A stretch of DNA of 64,000 nt from Cylicocyclus nassatus (taxonomy: Eukaryota > Nematoda > Chromadorea > Rhabditida > Strongylidae). How positions within the stretch are numbered: position 1 is the stretch's first letter; every line of letters begins with the position of its first letter. Position numbers and translations under genes: made by a program. The notes beneath the pieces were generated by a model, which worked only from the letters and a program-made list of their open reading frames with translations, was not told the DNA's origin and searched no databases. The stretch spans positions 49,992,941 through 50,056,940 of the forward strand of contig CATQJL010000112.1 of NCBI GenBank assembly GCA_958299035.1, in the 5' to 3' direction. Of the stretch, positions 54,531-64,000 are shown piece after piece.

Positions 54531-56798
54531 GACCTAAGTATACTGTATGTATACTCACCGGTGACACTCGTCTTCAAAATGAGGCTGCTTACAAATTTCA
54601 ACATATTAGATTGAGTGCCTATCCTTCTACCTCATGCACCTTTCTACTGCTCAGAGTTCTAACAAGGACAGTGCCTACAGCGCAGTGGCTGCGCGCGACG
54701 CTTGATGCGGTCTGCGGGTTCGATGACTTGTGATCGCAGGGCTTTCTGAGAAGGGCGGCCAACGAACGCCCTTCATGCCAAAGTTGTGACTCGCATTGAA
54801 CGGTTATGACCGCGTCTTCGCTGAGTTGTGACGACTTTGGGGAATTACTACTGGCCTTGATATTTTACCGCATTTCTGCTGATCTGATGCTTACGGCTGC
54901 CTGACGCATTTTGAGAGATAAAGGTTGTTCTCAAAAATCATTCAAAATTAGCCTTCCAGTGTTTTCTAGAAATTAATACAATCATCTAGTCTAGCAGTTT
55001 ACTGTGAATGTTTATACTTTTGGTTTCGTTCTGCTGAATTATCACCTCTTTATGCATACCATGTAAGTTCGGGTTTCAGTTAGAAATTGTCAATAGTTTG
55101 TTCCATTTACAGGTTATCGAATGCAGCTTATTATTGCCAATGTGTGATATTCAAAAGAAGATAAAACATTCTTGATTTGCCGGCGCATTCGGAACGGTTG
55201 TCCAACGATATGTGCACCCGTTGCGCCAAATGATCTCTCTGTACAGACAAAAATTATTAGATTTGCATATAGCTATATTTTTTCATGAATCTGTGTGCAA
55301 CATTCATTTTTGTCATGTTTCTTCGCATTATATCTTGTGGACATGATAAGTGTTGATTAATTGGTTGATTTGTGGTTGTTGATTTAGATCCTTCCACATA
55401 CCAAAAAAAAAGCTAGAATTTATAGGAAGAAATACTGTGGCCTGGTGCCACTTCGTTGCTCTGCTCCCGATTACCGGCTGGCGGCCGTGCGGGTACGGGC
55501 TTGGCATCCGGCTCGACCGAAATATTATGTTGTTCCGGACGGTCGTCGCGCGGTCACCGGCCGGTCCAGTGTCTGCAGGACAAGACTTTATCAGACTGTA
55601 TCACCCCCTAGCACAGCAAGTCATGATTATTTGCTAAGAATTTTAGAATGGTCATGATCTTGAAAGAATTCTTTTGATACCCGCCCAGTAATCCAAAATG
55701 TTTCAAATCCATCGTTTTACCTTGTTCAAATTTGCCTTGTTTTCGAAATCCTTCAGGTTTTTGGAAAAGCTTTGATAATCTATAGACAGTGCAAACCTTT
55801 TGCAATGACATGTTTTCTTTCATCTCGCCAGGATACATTCTAAAATTTCTGCAGATTATTTCATGGAGTAATCAAATACAAGTTCGGTCAATCCATCAAT
55901 AGTAGCATAACAAGATAAGCAGATCAGGTACCATTCAAAGCATTTTTCTGCAATAATGGGATCTTTTCTTTGCGGTGCACACAAAAAAAATTTGACGAAA
56001 AACTGCGAATTTCTCTTACATATTTATGCGGTCGATACCGCAAATTTTAAGATCTTGGCAATTTGAAGCAAAAACTTCATTTACTTTTCACCATCAGAAA
56101 TAATTATAATTAGGCGAAAACTTTCGTTGTTTGTTTTTTTTTAAGTTTTGAAGTCTTTCAAGCATTTGTTAAAATCATGATTTACGCCCTTTCCAGAAAA
56201 CTTCAACTTTGACTAAAATATATTGGAAAATTCCGGAATCACTTGGAGAGATTAGAAATTTTACATCGCAAAGATTTTTCTTATATGTTAGCATCAAAGC
56301 TCATTTAACAGTGTAAAACAAAAACTTTGGAAATTAGAGATTTAGAGAAGATAGAAACGCTACAACATTGGAAAGGAACATTGATTATCTGAGCGCTTGT
56401 TAGATAAAAACTTTGAGAGCATTGCTATTGAAAAAAATCTTCTTCGAATTGTCTCGAGATATTAGAGTACTTTTATTCTTAGCGAATTGTGGATCGGCTA
56501 AAAACGGCACGAACGAAGCTAATGCGTTTTGACGCCTTATCAAGAACTAGTAAAAATTTCAATTCTTAACGCCTTATCATTTATTATTTATCAACAGAAA
56601 TTATACTGAATTTGAAACCGTTGTTGGGCCGGAAGTGCAAGCACGTTCGGCCTCATTTTTTTACTGGCCGCGAGAAGTATCAGATTTGTCAAAAATTTCA
56701 GAGGTTTGGATCTCAACAAATCTTCATTGATTTGTGTCTTCACTGCCTAAGGCTGTCTGAGGCAGATTATGAAAAGGCCATTTTAGAACGTTCAAATA
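54531..56798. other. Intergenic with an isolated GC-rich block
   Basis: AT-rich except 55436-55605, which is GC-rich and open in one plus frame (DYRLAAVRVRAWHPARPKYY). The family is unknown. Nothing else is identified. Confidence 0.4.
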
Positions 56799-57818
56799 TT
56801 AGGTCGTTCCGAAAATTCTTTCCGTTTTTTTCAACCTATCATAAAAACATATGGAATGAAGGTAGGGAAACATTTTAGGCACTATCCGAAGCATCTTTTC
56901 TTCCTCTTTTCAACGGTCATGTTCTTGTGCCGCTCGCTCTTGTGGTCAGTGAGATAATGTCCGAAATTTGGAACCCATGGTTTTCACCATGTCCAACTTT
57001 GGCAATTTTTCAAAATCTTCGTTTTCAACTTTAGGAAAAGTTTTGTTAGCAGTCAGATAGAGTAGACAAAGTGCAATTCAATGCAATTTTTTGGAAATTT
57101 CAACTAACTTTTTAGTATTTTTTGAGATAACTTTTCCAGAAGTCTTCACTTTTTTAAACTCACAAAACACACAGACGCTCCGAACATTAACAAATCTTCG
57201 GATTTCGACACTTTCAAAAGTCGTTTATGATTGTCCACTATTTTTACAAAATAACTGAGTGTTTACCGCTACGAAATATAAGATTTCGCATTTCACGTGT
57301 ACACCCTTAAGAGGGGTCAAAATCAAGAATTATGGAAATTTTTTCGCCAAAACTTTCCACAAATTGGGGAGAAAAATACTCAGTAGAAAGAGGAGGAAAA
57401 GCTGCATCGAATGACACCTTAGTTGTGCGCCGTTTTAGGCTCTATAGTTCTTGGCATCACCAAAAGTGGAATTTGATAGCATCAGAAAAATAATTCTAAG
57501 AAATTTTTAAGGCTAGCTATAGACGCCAAAAAGTTCCTTTAAATTGCATTTGTTTACTTTATCTGACTGCTATCAAAGCTTTCCTAAAGTTGAAAACGAA
57601 GATTGTGAACAATTGCCAAAGTTGGACATGGTGAAAACCATGGGTTCCAAATTTCGGACATTATCTCACTGACCACAAGAGCGAGCGGCACAAGAACATG
57701 ACCGTTGAAAAGAGGAAGAAAAGATGCGTCGGATAGTGCCTAAAACGTTTCCCTATCTTCATTACACATGTTTTTATGATAGGTTGAAAAAACGGAAAGA
57801 ACTTTCGGAACGACCTAA
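56799..57818. mobile_element. Long-TIR mariner-like MITE, copy 2
   Basis: TTAGGTCGTTCCGAAAATTC to GAACTTTCGGAACGACCTAA, 1020 bp, TA on each side. It aligns along its length with 13106-14126. Confidence 0.9.
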
Positions 57819-57863
57819 TATAAGAAAATCTCAAAAATTGTCAGTTTTCGATAAATGAAAATA

Positions 57864-59896
57864 TTAGGTCGTTCCGAAAGTAATGTCGCTTTTTTTCAAA
57901 TAAGCGCCGCACTTCAAGGAATCAAGAATTTCAAGAGATTTCAAGGCCAATCGATGCAGAATTTTTTCCTATTTCTAACGGTTGTATTGACAATGTATAA
58001 TACTCAATGAGCTCTCGAAAAATACCAAAATCTGCGACTCATGCTTTATGCCATGGCCAAGTTCGGTTATTTTTCTAAATTTTTGTATCTAATCTCCGAA
58101 GAAATTCAAGTGACATTTAGATAGAGCACACCCTATAGGACGTATTGCAATTTTCTTCTTTTCATTAGCTGGCTGCTTAGAGTCGAAATTAATTTTTCAA
58201 TGCCATCAAAATCCATATTTGGTCAACCCAAACCTCACAGAACAATAATCGGCAAGCAGCTCGGGTGTCATTCGACGCAGCTTTTTCTCCTATTGCTACC
58301 AGTTGCTCTTTGTTCTCGATTTATCGAGTTTTCCAGGGATGAAATAATCATAACTCAGGTTTCCAGAGCGCCCCAGGCTGTACCCGGAATTTCCAAAAGT
58401 GGCTAATCTGAAGCGGTAAATGCTCATTTGGTTTGTGAAGTTAGTGTCAGACCATAAGTCACCTTTGTAAATTTCAAAATCCGAAGATTTATTGGGGCTG
58501 GCGCATTTATGCCTGAGACGAGCTTGCTAAAATTCGGTGGTCGCATAAAAAAATCTACTCAAAAATTATGACGAGCTCTGGAAAGTAGAAAAAGTTGTGC
58601 TGTTTCTGTGGGGTTTGCTCTATCCATCCATTACTTGGACTCCTTCCGAGGATTGTTACAAAAATTTAGAAAAATTGTGAAACTTGTCCTTCTCAAGAAG
58701 CATGGGTCGCAGATCTTGACAATTTCCAGAGAGATTATTGAATTTTGCGCAGTGGTTATATTAGGTCATTCCGAAAGTAATTTCGCTTATCGAACGGACG
58801 CCACATGTGCTGGAACAAACATTTCAAAGAGATCCTGGTAGCATTCGATGCAGCATTTCATTCTCTTTTCAACAGTGGTGAAATCTTTGCAGCTCAGTCA
58901 TTGAGCTTTCGAAAAATAACCAAAACCTGCTACCCATGCTTTTTGCGATGGTCAACTTTCACAATTTTTCAAAACTTTCATATCAACCCTCCGAGGAAGT
59001 TTAAGTAATTATTGGATAGAGCAAACCTTATAGGATACAGTACAACTTTTTTCTCTTTTTCGTATCTCGCCGTAATTTTTTAAAAGATTTTTTTACCAAA
59101 ACCATCGGACTTTGCCAGGCCTATGTAGCCACAATCGCATCAGACATCAGTATTCACTCGGAAATTGAAGCTTCCAAGATGATATATGACCTAATATTGA
59201 TTTTATAAAGCAAATGAGAGCTTACGGATTCGAAATATTGAACTTCGAGTTTTTCGGGTACAGCCTTGGGCGCGTTCAAAAACTGAGCTATGATGATTTT
59301 GTCTCCGAAGACTGAACGAATCGGAAACAAAAAATACCTACTAGAAAAAGGAGAAAAGATACATCAAATAGGACCCGAGCTGTTCTCTCTTTGATGTTCT
59401 ACGAGAATTTAGCTATCCAAGTATTCAAATGGTTAGCAACCGTTAAAATTCTGTTAAAAAAGTGTGACAAGCTGTGGAAAGAAGAAAAATTGTTTTGTAT
59501 CCTGCAGGGCTTGCTCTATCTAATCGTCACTTGAACTCCTTGTGAGGGTTGATATGAATGTTTGAAAAAATTGTGAAACTTGACCACTTCAATAAGCATG
59601 GGTCGCAGGTTTTGATTATTTTCCGAAAGCTCGATGACTGAGCTGCGATGATTCCACCACTGTTAAAAAGCAAATGAAATGCTGCATCGAATGCTACCAA
59701 GATCCCTCAGAAAACAGTCTTCCTTTAGATGTGGCGCTTTTTTGAAAAAAAGCGAAATTACTTTCGAAATGACCTAATATAACCATGGAAAGAGATTGAA
59801 ATGCTGCATCAAATGCTACCAGAATCTCTTACACATCATTGTTCCACGAAATGTGGCGTACGTTAAAAAAACGACAATACTTTCGGAACGACCTAT
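57864..59896. mobile_element. Long-TIR mariner-like MITE, copy 3, split by copy 4
   Basis: Left end TTAGGTCGTTCCGAAAGTAA. The right end ...TACTTTCGGAACGACCTATA is slightly decayed. The body is interrupted at 58761-59777. Removing that insertion leaves about 1.02 kb, the family size. Confidence 0.85.
58761..59777. mobile_element. Long-TIR mariner-like MITE, copy 4, nested in copy 3
   Basis: TTAGGTCATTCCGAAAGTAA to TTACTTTCGAAATGACCTAA, 1017 bp, with about 250-bp arms, flanked by TA. The copy-3 sequence GCAGTGGT(TA) before it and (TA)ACCATGGAAAG after it rejoin at one TA. Confidence 0.9.
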
Positions 59897-61253
59897 AATT
59901 ACACACCTTACTTATGACAAACATTTCGAAAAACACATCATTTCTCTCGATACACATCTTTGAAGTTGCAAAGAAATAAGGTCGCATGAAATGCCGCAAG
60001 AACGCATTACTGTCAAATGTTGCAGATTACTTGCGTTGCAAATTCAACTAACTTTTAGGTCGTTTCAGAAGTTCGTAGAGTTTTTGTAAATCAACTGAAG
60101 GGCAACTCTTGATAAAATTCATTCAGTAACGTATTGTATGTTGCGTTGTTGCGCACAACCTTCTGCTATCACGCAGTCAGATTTTTAGTTCCGTTTTTCC
60201 AGGAGTCAGCGGGTCTGGTCCCGTCTTCAATGTCAATACAGAAGCCTTTTATAATATTATATGATTTGTAATAAAAAGAAGCGGTATGATAATATGCTAG
60301 AGCAAGATCTCTGAAGTACATTTGAGTACTAATGCACCTTTCAAGTCTTACAGGACAGCCATGCCGTAAGGGGGGGTGTATGTTAAGAGGCGCGATCTTT
60401 ATTGCCAGATGGACACCAATTAGCACATAATTAGTGTCTTATAACATTATAAAAGTATCGAAATTTTTGAAGGAGATATTTCAGATAGCTGCATGGATTC
60501 CTCAATCTTGTTACCTTGGAATCAACTCAAAAAAGCAATTTTGAAGGTCAAAACCCCATGAAAATGCAGTTGAAAACAAATTTCTGAATACTTCGGTCCG
60601 TTTTCCAGCAAAAGCCACCAAACTCAGCAACTGGTTATCTTAGGCAAATGGTAACCGAATGCACTTTATGTAGTACTTTTTGAAGACTGGCGTAGCACTG
60701 AACTGGAGCTTTGAGTTGCTGACACCTAAAGAAATCGCGCCTCTTGACCGTCTCCCCCGTAGGGTCCCCCGTAAGGAGAGGGGGGGGGGGACAAGCGTAG
60801 CGCAGAAAACCTGGATTTGCTTGATAGGCATTTTTTGCCTTAGAAATCATTTGGACTGTGTAGTGGGGGTTGCGTAAGGTCGGTGATTGTTCTGTTCTTG
60901 CCTAGCAATTTTCAGTTCAAAACCTTCTGCACACCCTGCAAAAAGTCTTGTCCAGGAGTCACCTTGTAAACTCCTGATATTTTTCACATTTCTTGTTCGT
61001 CTCAAAGAAAAGAACGCCATTTGCCATGACCGGCAAAAAAATGCGCAAAACGCTTTTTTCATTAAGATAAATGAGCAAGTCTGAAAATGCTTCTTTTTGT
61101 CCTACCTCTTGAAACATTTCTTTAAAAGCTGGAAAATAAAAGCAGAACAGTTTTTCGTTAGAAATAATCAACTCAACTCGAAGGGCATAATCAGCTCTTC
61201 TAAATAATATACGCATCTTGTTGCAAATCAACCGCCGCTTTTTCAAAGAGATG
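59897..61253. other. Intergenic; possible solo mariner end at 60055
   Basis: TTAGGTCGTTTCAGAAGTTC at 60055 resembles a mariner end, without a partner. A G run is at 60781-60790. Short frames only. Confidence 0.4.
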
Positions 61254-61353
61254 AGAATGAGAATGAAAATTCTATAAACTTATGAAAGACTTAATACATA
61301 GAGAGAATGAGAATGAAAACTCTATAAACTTATGAAAGACTTAATGCATAGAC
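61254..61353. repeat. 50-bp tandem duplication
   Basis: GAATGAGAATGAAAA(T/C)TCTATAAACTTATGAAAGA... occurs twice with a 50-bp period and two or three mismatches. Confidence 0.9.
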
Positions 61354-61477
61354 TAGAAAGCCAAGAAATGGGTCGAAAAGGATCAGCGATGTATGAATGT
61401 TTTTACTCGTATAAAGATCAGAATTTGGAACATGTAAGAAAAGCGGTCGAAGTTTCTGTGCTTTATGGCTTCTCAGA

Positions 61478-61775
61478 CAATCAAAGGCTTTCAGAGGGCA
61501 GCCACAAAGCCACCGCCAAACCCCACCAGAAGAGTTCGTGGTCTTATCGCCTCACTGTCGCTTCCCGCTGAGAATCATGTCAGAACTGGCAGCGAGCGGA
61601 CTGCTATGAAGTCTTCAGCGCGAAGCGAAAGCGGCGGTTATAGCAGCCCGCTCGCTGCCAGTTCTGGCATGGTTCTCAGCGTGAAGCGACAGTGGGTAGA
61701 TAAGGTCACGGCGTTTTCGGTGGGTTTTGGCGGTGGCTTAGTGGCTACACGCTGAGAGCTTTTGATTGTTTAAGT
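61478..61775. repeat. Foldback element, about 300 bp
   Basis: Arms 61478-61610 and 61645-61775: AACTGGCAGCGAGCGG, GAAGCGACAGTG and TTTGGCGGTGGCTTAGTGGC with their complements. Ends CAATCAAAGGCTTTCAGAG and its inverse. Confidence 0.85.
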
Positions 61776-61954
61776 TTACCGAAACAATAGATACATACAT
61801 AAATTGTTATCGCATCCTACTAACTGGCACAATTTGTAATCAAGTAATCATCAACAATTTATAATCATAATCAAATAAAATTTTCTAAATCTTGCCTTAT
61901 CTTCGCGCATTAACAACAACGAAATTCAAAGGTAGGTTCGCAGATATGAAAACG

Positions 61955-62077
61955 TACAATAGCGCTCACAAAATATGCAAAATTTCCGTAAATTCCGCGA
62001 AATTCCGGAAAGTTCGCGGAATTTTCGGAGTTCGCGACATTTACGGAAATTTTGCGCATTCTATGAGCGGTATTGTA
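61955..62077. mobile_element. 123-bp palindromic MITE with TACAATA-CGCTCA ends
   Basis: TACAATAGCGCTCACAAAAT at the left and ...TTCTATGAGCGGTATTGTA at the right. Inner arms are AAATTTCCGTAAATTCCGCG. Terminal bases match the 227-bp MITEs at 44756 and 46586, so they may share a transposase. Confidence 0.8.
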
Positions 62078-63205
62078 CTCGACGTGTTAACATCATTTCT
62101 TACATTGTTTTGCTGCTGGTGACACATTGTATGATAGAATATCTGCCCACACGACTTTCGAATTTGAAAGACAATTCATGAGAAGGCGATTTTGCAACAT
62201 CATAATCTGACAAACAATTCAAATAAAGATCTGTGCTAAGCATTCTCCGATAGAGGTGTTCACAAAGTTTTGAACAAAAATTTGCGGACAATCTCCGCAA
62301 CAGGTAGGCGAAAAGTGCAGGCGAAGTTGCGATCTTGATTGGTTTAGCTACTTCTATCTCACTTTAGCTTTACTGTAAGACTCTCTAGTGCAAAATAAAT
62401 AGGAATTTCGTAAAGATCGGGGCCAAAAACCACTATGAGTGAAGTTTGCGGTCAATCCGAGAACCTCAATATTTTAACCAAATCTTGCGCCGAGGCCAAG
62501 AGTGAGGAGCGAGCGCGCTATATCAGTGTGTTGCTTCTGAGAAGCTGGAAAAATTATGGGGTGTATAGGTATGAGAGAGGTGTCTAACATGATTTTTGGG
62601 GGAATTACGGAGCAACTTTGGGAGAGCCGAATTTACGGCCTGAGCATGCATGTTGAAGGGCTAATAACTCTGCGAATATTACAGCTACGGGGCTGGGGTT
62701 TGTTTTGTTGGACAGATTTTAGAGAGAAAGTCGTAAAATAACAAATTTCCATTAAAAGTGCCTAATTGACAGCCGAACTTGGGAAATCTGTCAATAAGGG
62801 CGAGTTTGCGCCCTTATATCTCTACGACTTGCAGGGTTGGGGTAATCTCATGTGGCCATTGACATGTAGTTTTGGTAGCTCTATTTTTCTAGGGGTAGAT
62901 CATGGCTCTAGCTCCACCGTAGGAGGCGCTATATAAAGGCGATGATGCATATTTTGAATTTTATCTCCGTAGAGAGTAGGGATAGCAGGCTGGGATAGCC
63001 ATTCTTCAGTTTGAATTCGAGGGGGACACCACATATAATTCGGAAAAAATGCAGGGGCTCCGCCTGTGGGAGCCCATGTTCAAACCTTCCCGGACGTTTT
63101 TTTAGTTCAGGGTCTCGCAATTTCTTTTCTCCCCCCCTCATTTTTCCCCTCTCTTTATTTCTGCAGCGCGTGTGATAGTTACCCGCGGCCATCTGGATCT
63201 GGTTA
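62078..63205 (+). repeat. 1.1-kb repeat (partner of 45431-46506, inverted)
   Basis: Starts CTCGACGTGTTAACATC and ends CGGCCATCTGGATCTGGTTA. The first 435 bp are repeat family B (also 3405-3866). It is immediately preceded by the palindromic MITE. Confidence 0.9.
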
Positions 63206-64000
63206 TATGATAGTATTTAGACAAGGCTGAGCTGAGCGCTGAGGTGATGCCTTTCTGTATGAGTGTTTTCTGCTCTGTCGCAAAGACCGCAGTTGAATTC
63301 GTCCTATACATAGAGGCTGATCCTCTTTTATTTAACATGTGAGTTTGAGGGGTAGATATTGAAGTGATGTCAAAGGAATTCAACCTTCCGTTTAAGACTT
63401 ATTCAAGCAGATGCTCTCATTTCAAGTCATTTATATTGTTTGTTCATCAAAGTCGCTTGGGTGGAGAACTACAAAGAGCGAAGTAAAGCAAACTTACATC
63501 TGTCTCAATCAGCGTTATACGAAGTGCTTGAATCAATGCGTCTTTTTTCTGTTATTCGCAAATGTTGTTGTGAATTTTGGACAGGTTTCAAATTATTTGG
63601 TTGTTGCACAGTGCAGAAGCAATTAGAAGGTAAGTTTTTTCTTAAGCGTAATTGATGCTCTGTATTCGAAAATAAAAGAAGGTTTGCGCTTTATGATAGC
63701 TAGCGCAACTCTCTGTGTTGTCTAGGTCTCAAAAGCCAAGCTTCAGACCAGGCATTTTGAGTTTCGCGAATAGTTTCAAATATCTGTAGCAGTTGTTTTA
63801 CATTACAGCAGGCTCTACGTTACTGTGGTAGTCAATACCTCAAGAAACGCAAAAATAAAAAGCTGTGAAAAACGTCATTCTACGGGACAAATACTATAAG
63901 CATTTCCTTCATAAGAACAAAGGCCAAAACCAAAAATTTGACCCAAATCACCTTAAAACAATGGGATCTTGTGGACATCAAAAAGTGTTTTTGGCGAAAA
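63206..64000. other. Intergenic, unassigned
   Basis: Overlapping 71-codon plus-strand frames at 63411-63655 have no recognised motif. Nothing else is seen to the end of the window. Confidence 0.4.

Overview
The window looks like repeat-rich intergenic DNA of a nematode, probably a clade V (strongylid/hookworm-type) worm. The evidence is the AT-rich composition, very short introns (44-60 nt) with TTTTCAG-like acceptors, BEL/Pao and Gypsy retroelements of nematode type, Tc1/mariner and Helitron debris, and exons of a teneurin. The species is not determined. The first 25 bases are the SMART cDNA/whole-transcript amplification primer, so the window opens at an artefactual contig end.

Layout. 1-11 kb: foldback elements, mariner ends, then on the minus strand a BEL/Pao relic (Gag zinc knuckles, protease end, RT) followed directly by a hAT-like transposase gene. 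11-22 kb: Tc1/mariner ends, two copies of a 1.1-kb repeat carrying a PIF/Harbinger-type MITE (one copy has a second MITE nested inside it), a long-TIR mariner MITE, a Helitron and a dead Tc1/mariner transposase. 24.1-38.4 kb: an old degenerate Gypsy element split by a young, complete 11.8-kb LTR retrotransposon. 38-47 kb: inverted-repeat elements, satellites and twin 227-bp MITEs. 47.9-50.5 kb: teneurin exons on the minus strand. 51.5-53.9 kb: an unidentified multi-exon plus-strand gene. 56.8-59.9 kb: three long-TIR mariner MITEs, one nested in another. 61-63 kb: foldback elements and the inverted partner of the 45.4-46.5 kb repeat.

The centre of interest is the young LTR element (24770-36607; 649-bp LTRs that look identical, 5-bp target duplication CTATA). 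Its order is unusual: leader with two overlapping small frames, an antisense ORF with three zinc knuckles, Gag running in frame into a hydrophobic segment and a glycoprotein-like region, a Thr-rich mucin-like stalk, a second glycoprotein region with a transmembrane anchor, then protease in the same frame, then RT-RNase H-integrase in the -1 frame. The envelope-like gene therefore lies between Gag and protease rather than after pol. The leader frames are homologous to the last exons of the 51.5-53.9 kb gene, which suggests exchange between the element and a cellular gene family.
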